Origin: Bradyrhizobium sp. CER78
GTDB lineage: Bacteria; Pseudomonadota; Alphaproteobacteria; Rhizobiales; Xanthobacteraceae
DNA: 64,000 bases
Assembly: GCF_029846235.1 (NCBI RefSeq)
Contig: NZ_JARVWP010000011.1
Coordinates: 175,219 to 239,218 of the forward strand
Direction of reading: 5' to 3'
Under the pieces are notes generated by a model. That model did no database searches. It worked only from the letters and a program-made list of their open reading frames with translations, and was not told the origin of the DNA. Position numbers and translations under genes: made by a program. This document shows, piece by piece, positions 33,499 to 42,677 of the stretch (within the stretch, counting starts at the first letter, position 1; each line of letters starts with the position of its first letter).

Positions 33499-34851
33499 TC
33501 ACTTCGCCTTCAGGAAGTCTCCGACTTCGAGCAGCACGAACTCGTCGTCATCGGCCTTGTTCGGGTCGCGGCTCGAGGAGAACGGCAGGTTGTTGTCGTT
33601 GCCGACGATGATGTGGGTTTCGTCGACCCGGTCGACATTCTCGATGGTGAAGAACGGGAAGGTGTAGACGCCGTCATTCAGCGGCTTGCGGGCCTTCTTG
33701 TTCGGATCGCGGATCTTCAAGAGGTCGATATAGCCGATCTTGCGCACCGGCTTGCCGACATTGGCGTCGGAGAGCTCGATCTTGTAGACGCGCTTGAACT
33801 TGGCGAGATCGGGGAAGCAGTTCTCGCCGCGCTGGCCTTGCGGGCAGGCCTTGTCGGCGGTGCCTTCGCCATTGTCGCGCTCGATCACGAGGCCCTGCGT
33901 CGGATCGATCATGTTGAAGTCGCCGATCGCATTGCCGTTCTGCTCGAACACATACTGCCAGTAGCGGCCGGTGAACTTCTCCGCGGCGACGTCGAATTCG
34001 AGGATGCGCGAGGCTTCCTTGCCGTCGACCTTCTCCCAATCCTTCTTGTCGGCATCCCACAGCGGTCCTTCGAGCAGGCCGTAGAGGAATTTGCCGTCCT
34101 TGGAGGCGGCGAAGCCCTCATAGCCCTTGGAGCGGCGCAGATTGACATTGGTGTAGGAAGCGCCCGGCGCGCCGGGCGACTGTACCGCCCAGTGATCCGG
34201 CGAGCGCACCGGCTTGCCGTCGGCAACGGTTTCGAACACCGCGAGGATCTTGCCGGTCTTGTCGGCCTTCAGGATGTAGGGCCCGAACTCGTCGCCGATC
34301 CAGAAAATGTCGTTGATGATCTGGAAGCCTTCGGTGTCGAAGTCGGCGCCGGTGAGATAACGCTTGGCGGTGTCCTCATGCACGATGCGGAACGGCACCT
34401 TCTTGTCGGGATCGTGCAGGAACACGGTCTCCTGGCGCTCGATCTTGCCACCCGCCCAGTCCATCTTGTAGCGGTTCAGATACAGCATCGAGTCCGCCGA
34501 GTTGTAGCGCGAGCCCATGCCGTTGTCGGTGATCACCCAGAACGTGCCGTCGGGCATCGCCTTGATGCCGGAATGGCCCTGCAGCGGCTGGCCCTTGAAC
34601 GGCAGCGACACGCCGGTCGGCCGCTCGTAGGATTTGCCCATCACGGTGCCGATGGCGTCGACGCGCTTGCCGGTGGTGTACTTGCCGGAGGTCTTCAGGT
34701 CTGGCGGCGCATCGGCTGGAGCATCGATGAAGCTCTCCGCCGGCATCACGGCGTGTCCTGCCAGCGTCGCCGGAAATTCGCCCTCGCTCTGCGCGAACGC
34801 CGACGTGGCGAGCAGGATCGAGGCGACGGAGCAGAGCAGGGACAGGCGCAT
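33499..34851 (-). CDS. Secreted esterase-like / phytase-like beta-propeller protein
   Basis: A 450-residue exported protein: signal peptide cleaved near AFAQSEG, then a beta-propeller-like domain with HSGIKAMPDGTFWVITDNGM, FQIINDIFWIGDEFGPYIL, GFAASKDGKFLYGLLEGPLW and FTIENVDRVDETHIIVGNDN. This is the family annotated esterase-like activity of phytase (alkaline phytase-like fold). Acidic metal-binding residues are frequent (DNGMGSRYN, DEFGPY). Periplasmic or secreted; it may release phosphate from organic phosphates but that is unproven. Monocistronic. Confidence 0.85.
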   Translation of the reverse strand: MRLSLLCSVASILLATSAFAQSEGEFPATLAGHAVMPAESFIDAPADAPPDLKTSGKYTTGKRVDAIGTVMGKSYERPTGVSLPFKGQPLQGHSGIKAMPDGTFWVITDNGMGSRYNSADSMLYLNRYKMDWAGGKIERQETVFLHDPDKKVPFRIVHEDTAKRYLTGADFDTEGFQIINDIFWIGDEFGPYILKADKTGKILAVFETVADGKPVRSPDHWAVQSPGAPGASYTNVNLRRSKGYEGFAASKDGKFLYGLLEGPLWDADKKDWEKVDGKEASRILEFDVAAEKFTGRYWQYVFEQNGNAIGDFNMIDPTQGLVIERDNGEGTADKACPQGQRGENCFPDLAKFKRVYKIELSDANVGKPVRKIGYIDLLKIRDPNKKARKPLNDGVYTFPFFTIENVDRVDETHIIVGNDNNLPFSSSRDPNKADDDEFVLLEVGDFLKAK

Positions 34852-35115
34852 GGTTGATCTCCCAAAGGAAAGATACGACGAGATAAACGATGCGGTGTTC
34901 TCCGAGGCGCCTGTTACAGCCGGCTGACAGTTTTGTGAATCGCCGATGTTGCGACGGGATAAGGCTTGCGGCCTTACGTCGCCTCGGTCCGTCGTGCCCG
35001 GCCCTGTCACCGCCTTCACTGAAGCTGCTGCCCCCGGCGCGGCCCGTCGTTTATGATATCAACGAGATCAACCGGGGCGCCGGCGGGCATCCGCCGCCAA
35101 ACAGGAGATGTTTTC

Positions 35116-35448
35116 ATGTTCATCGCAATGAATCGGTTCCAGGTGATCAGGGGCAAGGAGCAGGCGTTCGAGACGGTCTGGAACACGCGCGATTCCTATC
35201 TCGGCGAGGTTCCGGGCTTCATCGAATTTCATCTGGTCAGGGGTCCCGAGGCCGAGGACCACACGCTGTATGCGACCCATACGGTGTGGGCCAGCAAGAC
35301 CGCGTTCGAGGACTGGACCAGGTCGGATGCGTTCCGCCGCGCCCATTCGCGCGCCGGCAACGAGACCGGCGGCAGCCTCTATCTCGGCCACCCGAAGTTC
35401 GAGGGTTTTGCTGTGCTGATCACCGAGCGGGCGAAGACCGCCGCGTGA
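35116..35448 (+). CDS. Heme-degrading monooxygenase / ABM-domain protein
   Basis: A 110-residue dimeric ferredoxin-like protein of the ABM family: MFIAMNRFQVIRGKEQAFE, GFIEFHLVRGPEAEDHTLYA, VWASKTAFEDWTRSDAF. The N-terminal Asn (NRF), the Trp in VWASK and a His in RRAHSRAG match the heme-site residues of IsdG/HmuQ-type enzymes, and Bradyrhizobium is known to have two such heme oxygenases, HmuQ and HmuD. No hmu uptake genes are adjacent, so I leave the symbol blank. It would open heme to release iron. Confidence 0.78.
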   Translation: MFIAMNRFQVIRGKEQAFETVWNTRDSYLGEVPGFIEFHLVRGPEAEDHTLYATHTVWASKTAFEDWTRSDAFRRAHSRAGNETGGSLYLGHPKFEGFAVLITERAKTAA

Positions 35449-35472
35449 CGGAGGCCTTCACCGCAAGCTCAG

Positions 35473-36366
35473 CTACTCCTTTACCGCGCCGGTCAGCGAC
35501 GACACGTAGTAGTCGACGAACAGCGAGTAGAACAGCGCGACCGGCAGCGAGCCGAGCAGGGAGCCCGCCATCAGCGCGCCCCACTGGTAGACGTCGCCGG
35601 TGACGAGCTCGGTCAGGATCGCGACCGGCACCGTCTTGTTGGCGCCGCTCTGGATGAAGGCGAGCGCGTAGATGAACTCGTTCCAGGACAGCGTGAAGGA
35701 GAAGATGCCGGCCGAGATCAGGCCGGGCACCGCGAGCGGCAGCGTGATCCGCCACAGGATCTGCAGCCGCGCCGCGCCGTCGACCAGCGCGCATTCCTCG
35801 AGCTCGTAGGGGATCGACTTGAAATAGCCGATCAGGAGCCAGGTGCAGAACGGCACCAGGAAGGTCGGATAGACCAGGATCAGCGCGAGCGGTGAATCGA
35901 ACAGACCGAACTGCACGATCACGGTGGCGAGCGGAATGAACAGGATCGACGGCGGCACCAGATAAGCGAGGTAGATACCGAGGCCGACATAGGGGCTGCC
36001 GCGGAAACGCAGCCGCTCGATCGCGTAGGCGGCGAGCGTCGAGGCGAACAGCGACAGGAAGGTCGAGCCGATCGCGACCAGCATCGTGGTCTTCAGCCAG
36101 CGCGGATACGCGGTGTCGAACAAGAGATGCTTGACATGCGCGAGCGTCGGCGAGGTGATCCAGAACGGATTGTGCTCCTTGTAGTTCAAGAGCTCCGCGT
36201 TCGGTTTGAACGAGGTGATCGCCATCCAGTAGAACGGGAAGAGCAGGATCAGGATGAAGCAGGCGAGCGGCAGATAGATCATCACCACGCGCCGGGCGCG
36301 GCTATCCCACGCCATCGTGTCGGGCGTGGCGCTGGCGACGTTGGATTGGGCTGCAACGTCAGTCAT
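35473..36366 (-). CDS. ABC sugar-type importer permease (MalG/UgpE family)
   Basis: A 297-residue inner-membrane protein with six helices and the EAA loop typical of importers (YELEECALVDGAARLQILWR, then ITLPLAVPGL). It starts 8 nt inside the end of the partner permease, showing co-translation. Family (CUT1) members import di- and oligosaccharides, polyols or glycerol phosphates. It is the last gene of the cluster on this strand; no ATPase gene follows. Confidence 0.9.
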   Translation of the reverse strand: MTDVAAQSNVASATPDTMAWDSRARRVVMIYLPLACFILILLFPFYWMAITSFKPNAELLNYKEHNPFWITSPTLAHVKHLLFDTAYPRWLKTTMLVAIGSTFLSLFASTLAAYAIERLRFRGSPYVGLGIYLAYLVPPSILFIPLATVIVQFGLFDSPLALILVYPTFLVPFCTWLLIGYFKSIPYELEECALVDGAARLQILWRITLPLAVPGLISAGIFSFTLSWNEFIYALAFIQSGANKTVPVAILTELVTGDVYQWGALMAGSLLGSLPVALFYSLFVDYYVSSLTGAVKE

Positions 36367-37315
36367 TGGCTTCTCCCTGCTGCCATTTGCGGCGGGCGAG
36401 GCCGAAGTAGCTGAACAACGTTGCGAACACCAGGAACGGGATCATCGAGACCGCGATCGCTGCGCCCTCGCCGAGCTCGCCGCCGGCGATTCCGCGCTGG
36501 AACGCCAAGGTCGCAAGCAGATGGGTCGAGTTGACCGGGCCGCCCCGGGTGATGGCGTAGACCAGCTGGAAGTCGGTGAAAGTGAAGATGATCGAGAACG
36601 TCATCACGATCGCCAGGATCGGCATCATCATCGGGAAGGTGATGTAGCGGAAGCGCTGCCAGGAGGTGGCGCCGTCGAGCATTGCCGCCTCATAGAGCGA
36701 GGGCGAGATGGTCTGCAGCCCGGCCAGCAGCGAGATCGCGACGAACGGGATGCCGCGCCAGATATTGGCCGCGATCAGCGAGAATCGCGCCGGCCAGGGC
36801 GAGCCGAGGAAGTCGACATTGCTGTCGCGCAAATGCAGCACGTCGACCAGCAGATAGGAGATGATCGAGAACTGCGGATCGTAGATCCACCAGAACGCCA
36901 GTGCGGAGAGCACGGTCGGCACGATCCACGGCAGCAGCACGATGGCGCGGATCAGGCTCTTGAACGGGAAATGGTTGTTGAGCAGCAGCGCCAGCCAGAA
37001 GCCGAGCGCGAATTTTCCGAAAGTTGCGACCGCGGTGTAGAAGATCGAGTAGAACACCGCGTTCCACCACAGGGGATCCTTGAGCAGGTACTGGAAGTTC
37101 TCAAGCCCGATATAGATGCCGCGCTGGCCGATCGTGGTGTCGGTGAAGGCGAGCCAGATGCCGAGGCCGAGCGGGTAGGTGAGGAACACCAGCAGCAGGC
37201 CGATCGCGGGCGCCAGGCACATCACGATCAGGAACGGCTTGTAGTCGAACAGGCGCGCGAGCCAGCCGGGCTGGCGAAGCGTCGCGCCGCGTGAAGGGAG
37301 GGTGGTTACGGACAT
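36359..37315 (-). CDS. ABC sugar-type importer permease (MalF/UgpA family)
   Basis: A 318-residue inner-membrane protein with six helices; EAA loop LYEAAMLDGATSWQRFRYIT followed by FPMMMP. It pairs with the downstream MalG-type permease to form the CUT1 transmembrane channel. The N-terminal helix begins after a short basic tail. A dispersed repeat lies between this gene and the binding protein upstream. Confidence 0.9.
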   Translation of the reverse strand: MSVTTLPSRGATLRQPGWLARLFDYKPFLIVMCLAPAIGLLLVFLTYPLGLGIWLAFTDTTIGQRGIYIGLENFQYLLKDPLWWNAVFYSIFYTAVATFGKFALGFWLALLLNNHFPFKSLIRAIVLLPWIVPTVLSALAFWWIYDPQFSIISYLLVDVLHLRDSNVDFLGSPWPARFSLIAANIWRGIPFVAISLLAGLQTISPSLYEAAMLDGATSWQRFRYITFPMMMPILAIVMTFSIIFTFTDFQLVYAITRGGPVNSTHLLATLAFQRGIAGGELGEGAAIAVSMIPFLVFATLFSYFGLARRKWQQGEAND

Positions 37316-37331
37316 TGAATGCTCGTCTTGT

Positions 37332-37414
37332 CGTCATTGCGAGGAGCGAAGCGACGAAGCAATCCATTTCTCCTTTGTGGCGCGATGGATTGCTTCGCTT
37401 CGCTCGCAATGACG
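37332..37414. repeat. Palindromic repeat (GTCATTGCGAGG type)
   Basis: Inverted arms GTCATTGCGAGGAGCGAAG and CTTCGCTCGCAATGAC with an inner GCAATCCAT/ATGGATTGC pair. It sits inside the transporter operon, between binding protein and permease, and may alter mRNA stability there. Confidence 0.9.
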
Positions 37415-37447
37415 CTTGATTTAGGTTTCGCAGTTCAATGACCGTCG

Positions 37448-38794
37448 TCACCGGTTCTGCCGGCGGAAGTAGCGCTTGGCGCGCTGCTCGGCTTCCGCGG
37501 CGGCGGCCTCGGGCGTTGCCGCATCGGTCGCGACCGAGGCGCACATCTGCACCAGCACGTAGTCGGCGGTGACGGCACCGGTCGCGGTCGAGATCGGTCC
37601 CTTGTAGCCGTTGTAATAGGCGCTCTTCATCGTCTCCTTGAAGATCGAGACCTTGGGATCGCCCGACCACACCGCAGCGTCGGCGTAAGCCGCGAGCGGC
37701 TGCGACCAATAGCCGGAGTTGGCATTGAGCCACGGCTCGTACTGCTCCTTCTCCAGCATGAACTGCAGGAACGCCTTCGCCGCATTCGGATACGGGCTGT
37801 GCTTGAACGCCATCGCGTTCAGGGTCAGGCCCGACATCGGCGAGCTCGACGCCAGTCCCTTGGGCAGGAACTGATGCTCGGTGTCGTCGGCAACGGCTTT
37901 GGTGGCGGGATCGTTCTTCAGCGAGAAGTACAGCGAGACGCCGTTGGCGGTCAGGCCGATTTCCTGCGACGAGTAGGCGCGATTGTTGGAGACGTCGTTC
38001 CAGGACGGCGTGCCGGCGATGAAGGTCGGATAGAGCTCCTTCAGGTATTTCAGCGCCGCGATCGTCTCCTTGCTGTTGATGATGATGTTGCCTTCCTCAT
38101 CCAGCAGCGCGGCGTTGTGCGACCACAACAGCCAGTTGGCGAAGCCGTTGCCGTCGCCGACCGCGTTGCCGAGCGCGAAGCCCGCCGGCTTGCCGGCCGC
38201 CTTCAATTTCTTGCAGAGCTCGAGAATGCCGGCGTGGTCCTCCGGCACCTTGTCGAAGCCGGCCGCATTGACCAGCGACTTGCGGTAGACCAGCGGGCCG
38301 CCGGAGGCGCCGAACGGCAGGCCGACCCAGCTCTTCGACTTCGAGCGCATGCCGTAGCGCTTTGCCAGCGTGAGCCATCCGCCGTAGCGCTTGTCGAGAT
38401 AATCGGCGACGTCGGTCAGTTCGATCAGCTTGTCGATATAGATATGCGGTGCGTCGCCAAAGCCGATGATGATGTCGGGGCCGGCGCCGGAGTTCGAGGT
38501 CACCGCGGTCTGCTGATTGATGTCCTCCCAGCCGACGAAGTCGACCTTGACCTCGACGCCGGTCTTGTCGGTGAAGCGCTTGGCATTGGCGCGGAACACG
38601 TCCTCGTCGGCCTGCACGAAGCGCACCGGCCGCAGCATGCGCAGGGTCGCGCCCTTCTCGATCGGAAGCGACGGCGCCGCCACGTCGGCCGCCTTGACCT
38701 TCGACGCCTCCTGCGCCGATGCGCCGGTGACGGCCAGTGCCGCCGCTGATGCCCCCAGCGCCAGCGCGTCGCGACGCGTGATCTCGTACTTCAT
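37448..38794 (-). CDS. Extracellular solute-binding protein (family 1), Tat-exported
   Basis: A 448-residue periplasmic binding protein. The N-terminus has a twin-arginine signal (TRRDALALGASAAALAVTG), so it is exported folded. The body matches SBP family 1 (VDFVGWEDINQQTAVTSNSG, FGDAPHIYIDKLIELTD, then GLPFGASGGPLVYRKS), used with CUT1 permeases for sugars, polyols or sugar phosphates. It is separated from the permeases by a repeat. The ligand cannot be set from sequence; the neighbouring 2-hydroxyacid dehydrogenase suggests a sugar-acid-type substrate. Confidence 0.9.
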   Translation of the reverse strand: MKYEITRRDALALGASAAALAVTGASAQEASKVKAADVAAPSLPIEKGATLRMLRPVRFVQADEDVFRANAKRFTDKTGVEVKVDFVGWEDINQQTAVTSNSGAGPDIIIGFGDAPHIYIDKLIELTDVADYLDKRYGGWLTLAKRYGMRSKSKSWVGLPFGASGGPLVYRKSLVNAAGFDKVPEDHAGILELCKKLKAAGKPAGFALGNAVGDGNGFANWLLWSHNAALLDEEGNIIINSKETIAALKYLKELYPTFIAGTPSWNDVSNNRAYSSQEIGLTANGVSLYFSLKNDPATKAVADDTEHQFLPKGLASSSPMSGLTLNAMAFKHSPYPNAAKAFLQFMLEKEQYEPWLNANSGYWSQPLAAYADAAVWSGDPKVSIFKETMKSAYYNGYKGPISTATGAVTADYVLVQMCASVATDAATPEAAAAEAEQRAKRYFRRQNR

Positions 38795-38940
38795 GTCGTT
38801 CGCACTCCCGTTTTTATTGTTTCGTTGTTGTCATTTCTTCCCGGGGTTTGGCCGCCGGTGAAGGGTCTTGTGGTCTCGGCACGCCGCCGCGCGAAAGGCC
38901 CGCATCAGGCGGACCTCCGCACGACAAGCGTCATCCCGCC

Positions 38941-39984
38941 TCAGCTGTTCGGACCGCGATCCATGCTGACGGGCTGCCAGCGGCGCAGCGCGGTGTTTTG
39001 CAGCACCGACGGGTTGACGCAGCTTACCGGCCACATGCCTTGCAGCACTAGTGACAATTCGTAGCCCACCCGGCGCTTGCGCGCCTCGTCAAAACGTGCC
39101 GATGCCGAGGCGACGTGGGCGGTCAAGGTAACATTGTCCATCCCGAGCATCGGGTTGTTGTGCGACGGCGGCTCCTTTTCCAGCACGTCGAGCGCGGCGT
39201 GGGCGATCCAGCCCTCCTGCAGCGCCTTGATCAGCGAGTCCTCGTCGACGGTGGCGCCACGGCCGGTGTTGATGAAGATCGCCGATTTCTTCATCTGGCG
39301 AAAATGCTTCTCGGTCAGCATGTGGTGCACTTCGGGCCGCGCCGGGGCGTGCATCGAGACGAAGTCCGATTGCGACAGCACCTCCGACAATGTCGAGGGG
39401 ATCACGCCGTGGTCGTACATCAGCGTTTCCTGGATGAAGGGATCGTAGGCCATCATTCTGAGGCCGAACGGCGCGGCGCGCTTCGCCACCGCGCGGGCGA
39501 CGCGGCCGAACGAGATGAAGCCGAGGGTCTGGCCCATCAGCCGCGGAATCTTCAACAGGGCCGGGCGGCCCTCGGCCCAGCGGCCGCTGCGCACCATCTT
39601 GTCCTGCTCGATCAGGCGGCGGAAGCCTGCGAGCAGCAGCATCATGGCGTGGTCGGCAACCTCCTCGATGAAGGTGTCGGGGATGTTGGTGACCGGGATG
39701 CCGCGCGCGGTCGCGGCCTTGACGTCGACAGAGTCGACGCCGACGCTGCCGAGCGTGATCACCTTGCAGTTCTCGAGCGCGTCGATCACCGCCTTGGTGA
39801 TCGGCATGCCCTTGGCGTAGATCGCGTCCGCGGTCTTTGCAGCGGCGATGAACTCGGCCTCGTTGGCCGGCGCCTCGACGATCTCGGCGCCGATCGGATC
39901 GAGCGCCTCGCGCTCATAATCGTAGCCGCCGCCGGCGACCGTGAAGCTTGCGCCCTTCGGCGTCACCACCCTGAATTTCGACAT
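38941..39984 (-). CDS. D-isomer 2-hydroxyacid dehydrogenase
   Basis: A 347-residue NAD-dependent enzyme of the PGDH/glycerate-dehydrogenase family: LGSVGVDSVDV near 80, FISFGRVARAVAKRA as nucleotide loop (the usual GxGxxG is degenerate, SFGRVA), catalytic Arg in NTGRGATVDE and His in LTAHVAS. The ATG at 39984 opens MSKFRVVTPKGASF. It is first in the minus-strand cluster with the ABC importer, 146 nt before the binding protein, and probably processes the imported compound or its product, reducing a 2-keto acid. Confidence 0.88.
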   Translation of the reverse strand: MSKFRVVTPKGASFTVAGGGYDYEREALDPIGAEIVEAPANEAEFIAAAKTADAIYAKGMPITKAVIDALENCKVITLGSVGVDSVDVKAATARGIPVTNIPDTFIEEVADHAMMLLLAGFRRLIEQDKMVRSGRWAEGRPALLKIPRLMGQTLGFISFGRVARAVAKRAAPFGLRMMAYDPFIQETLMYDHGVIPSTLSEVLSQSDFVSMHAPARPEVHHMLTEKHFRQMKKSAIFINTGRGATVDEDSLIKALQEGWIAHAALDVLEKEPPSHNNPMLGMDNVTLTAHVASASARFDEARKRRVGYELSLVLQGMWPVSCVNPSVLQNTALRRWQPVSMDRGPNS

Positions 39985-40263
39985 TGTCTGCTCCCGATGT
40001 GAGGTCTTCTGTTCTTGATTGTTGCTTCTTGCTGGGTTCGCTTCTTGATCTTCTTGCTTCTCCGAGCGCGGCTCGCTTCGTCGCTTTCGCCTACTTGTAC
40101 GCGAGCTGGGTGGTCCTCTCCACAATTGCCGGTAGGTCCGCGGCCCGATTCTCCGGGCTACTACGGGGAACCACCGTAACCATCAGGTAAAGGGTCTCAC
40201 ATTACGGTGAGCGGAATCAATCCGCCAATCGCGCCGCGTTCCCCGCCTCTTCTGGAGATCCCC

Positions 40264-41949
40264 GTGAAGCTGTCAAATCTGAAGATCACCCCCAAGCTCG
40301 GCATTCTGGTGGCGGTGACCCTCCTTGGTCTGTGCACGGCCGGCATCCTCGCCGGTCAGCTGATGCAGCGTGAGATGACAAATGCTCGCATCGACCAGGC
40401 CAAGGCCATCGTCGAGATGGCGAAGAACATGGCGGCGAACCTGAAGAAGGACGTCGACGCCGGCAAGATGACCAAGGAGGCTGCGCTGGCCGAGTTCGGC
40501 AAGCGCGCCAACGCCATGACTTATGACAACGGCTCGGGCTATCTGTTCGGCACCGACTACAACGGCATCACGGTGCTGGCGCCCGATCCGAAGCAGGTCG
40601 GAACCAACCGCATGGACGTCGTGACCAATGGCCGCAAGCTCTCGCAGGAACTGATGGACGGCGTGAAGTCGAAGGGTGACATCCTGCTGTTCTACGAGTA
40701 CGTGAAGCCCGGCCAGGAGACGCCGATCCGCAAGCTCGGCTACGCCGTCGCGGTCCCCGGCTTCGACATGTATCTCGGCACCGGCGCCTATCTCGACGAC
40801 ATCGACGCCAAGATGCGCCCCATCGCCTGGCTGCTTGGCCTCGCGATCCTCGGCATCGGCATCATCTCGAGCTCGGTCGCCTGGCTGATCGGCCGCAGCA
40901 TCTCGCGGCCGCTCAATCTGCTCGGCAGCCGCATGCGCGACATTGCCGACGGCAAGCTCGACGGCGACATCCCGGGCGTCGGCCGCGGCGATGAGGTCGG
41001 CGGGATGGCGGCGACCGTTCAGATATTCAAGGACAATGCGATCCGCATCCGCGGCCTCGAGCAGGCCGAAGCCGAGACGCAGGCGCGCGCCGCATCCGAT
41101 CGCCGCAACGCGATGGAGAATATTGCGAGCGATTTCGAGCGCAGCGTGAACGGCATCGTCCGCACGGTGGCTTCCGCCGCCGCCGGCATGCAGACCACCG
41201 CACAGTCGATGACCGCAACCGCCAGCGACGCCAGCGCGCGTGCCGCGACCGTCGGCGCTGCGTCCGACAGCGCGTCCAACAATGTCGGCACCGTCGCCGC
41301 TGCCGCCGAGGAGCTCTCCAGCTCGGTTGCGGAAATCTCCCGCCAGGTCGCGCGCTCCAGCGAAGTTGCAAGCCAGGCGGTCGCCGATGCGGAGCGCACC
41401 AACGCGACCGTGCAGGCGCTGTCCACCGGTGCCGAGAAGATCGGCGAGGTGGTCAAGCTGATCCACTCGATCGCGGCGCAGACCAATCTGCTTGCGCTCA
41501 ACGCCACCATCGAGGCGGCGCGCGCCGGCGAATCCGGCCGCGGCTTCGCGGTGGTCGCCTCCGAGGTGAAAGCGCTGGCCAACCAGACCGCGAAGGCGAC
41601 CGAGGAGATATCGGCGCAGGTCGCCGCGATGCAGGCATCCACCGGCGAGGCGGTGACCTCGATCGGCGGCATCACCGCGACCATCGCGCAGATGAGCGAG
41701 ATCACGGCGTCGATCTCGACCGCGATCGACCAGCAGGGCGATGCGACGCGCGAAATCGCGCGCAACATCCAGCAGGTCGCGGCCGGCTCGAGCGAGATCT
41801 CCGCCCATATCGGCGGCGTCACCACCGCGGCCGCAGCCACCGGCACCGCAGCGGGTGACGTGCTGTCGAATGCACGCGAACTCGACACCCAGTCCGGCAT
41901 GCTGCGCAACGCGGTCGACGAGTTCCTGCAGAAGGTCCGTGCGGCGTAA
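40264..41949 (+). CDS. Methyl-accepting chemotaxis protein with sCache domain
   Basis: A 561-residue chemoreceptor: TM1 (GILVAVTLLGLCTAGILAG), a periplasmic single-Cache domain (about 40-190; SGYLFGTDYNGITVLAPDP, LGYAVAVPGFDMYLGTGAYL), TM2, HAMP (about 215-270) and the cytoplasmic signalling hairpin with IAAQTNLLALNATIEAARAG. The GTG at 40264 was chosen because GGAG lies 7 nt upstream; a longer GTG start at 40207 lacks one. Cache domains bind small acids; receptor ligand unknown. Divergent from the hydroxyacid dehydrogenase cluster, so a link to the imported compound is possible. Confidence 0.92.
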   Translation: MKLSNLKITPKLGILVAVTLLGLCTAGILAGQLMQREMTNARIDQAKAIVEMAKNMAANLKKDVDAGKMTKEAALAEFGKRANAMTYDNGSGYLFGTDYNGITVLAPDPKQVGTNRMDVVTNGRKLSQELMDGVKSKGDILLFYEYVKPGQETPIRKLGYAVAVPGFDMYLGTGAYLDDIDAKMRPIAWLLGLAILGIGIISSSVAWLIGRSISRPLNLLGSRMRDIADGKLDGDIPGVGRGDEVGGMAATVQIFKDNAIRIRGLEQAEAETQARAASDRRNAMENIASDFERSVNGIVRTVASAAAGMQTTAQSMTATASDASARAATVGAASDSASNNVGTVAAAAEELSSSVAEISRQVARSSEVASQAVADAERTNATVQALSTGAEKIGEVVKLIHSIAAQTNLLALNATIEAARAGESGRGFAVVASEVKALANQTAKATEEISAQVAAMQASTGEAVTSIGGITATIAQMSEITASISTAIDQQGDATREIARNIQQVAAGSSEISAHIGGVTTAAAATGTAAGDVLSNARELDTQSGMLRNAVDEFLQKVRAA

Positions 41950-42020
41950 GGCCGAGGCGTAGGGTGGGGTAGTCGACTACGTCCGCCGCAGCTCAACGAG
42001 CGAGGACGGACTCCCTTTCC

Positions 42021-42126
42021 CGTCATCCTGAGGAGCGCGCTCTTGCGCGCGTCTCGAAGGATGCACGGCCCGGCCGGTGGCCGTCGATCCTTCGAGACGC
42101 CGCTTCGCGGCTCCTCAGGATGACGG
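42021..42126. repeat. Palindromic repeat, family C (RPE type)
   Basis: CGTCATCCTGAGGAGCGCGC...GCTCCTCAGGATGACG with the central GGCCGGTGGCCGTCG module. Copies at 21282, 44769, 46306. Confidence 0.92.
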
Positions 42127-42158
42127 ATATACAAATGCCTGGGTCGCGGAGGGATGCG

Positions 42159-42542
42159 CTACGATCCCTCCGGGAAGACCTGCGCGACGTGAAAAGCCTT
42201 GGTGGTGATGAGCCAGCGGCCGTCGATCCGATGAAACACCAGATGGTCGATGAAGCCGGTCTGGCCGTTCCTGATGCGCACCTTGGCGATGGCCAGATCG
42301 GGCGCGGTCTGGTCGATGCTGATGATGGCCTCCTCGCGCGGCGATTTCATCGATGCCGGCGACGGACGGCTGCGGATGAAGTCGAGGAATTCCGCGGCCG
42401 ACCGCACCGTGTGCTTGCCGTCCCGGATGCCGTGCACGATGGAGGCATCGGCAAAGACGTCGTAGAACCGGCTGTCGTTGACGTCATACATCAGGTCGAA
42501 ATATCCATCGATCGCGGATGCGATGGCCTGGATGTCGCTCAT
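42159..42542 (-). CDS. NTF2-like (SnoaL/lumazine-binding type) protein
   Basis: A 127-residue protein with the cone-shaped NTF2-like fold: IDGYFDLMYDVNDSRFYDVF, DFIRSRPSPA, then VFHRIDGRWLITTKAFHV. Such proteins are small-molecule isomerases, dehydratases or binding proteins. It is divergent from a LysR gene 135 nt away that likely regulates it. No enzyme partner is adjacent, so the substrate is unknown. Confidence 0.85.
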   Translation of the reverse strand: MSDIQAIASAIDGYFDLMYDVNDSRFYDVFADASIVHGIRDGKHTVRSAAEFLDFIRSRPSPASMKSPREEAIISIDQTAPDLAIAKVRIRNGQTGFIDHLVFHRIDGRWLITTKAFHVAQVFPEGS

Positions 42543-42579
42543 TGCAAATTCTCCTTGGGCGATGACGTGGCGGTGGCCG

Positions 42580-42663
42580 CACCGGATCGAACCGGTGATC
42601 TGCGTCGACAGTGGCCGATATGGTGGCGGAGTGCTACGACTGGACGGTCATCTCTTGGATGAC
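42580..42663. promoter_or_regulatory. Divergent promoter region with two dyads
   Basis: Two perfect inverted repeats in the NTF2/LysR gap: CACCGG-N6-CCGGTG (42580-42597) and GTCATC-N5-GATGAC (42647-42663). They are candidate operators of the LysR protein starting at 42678. Confidence 0.5.
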
Positions 42664-42677
42664 TGAGAGGCATCGGC

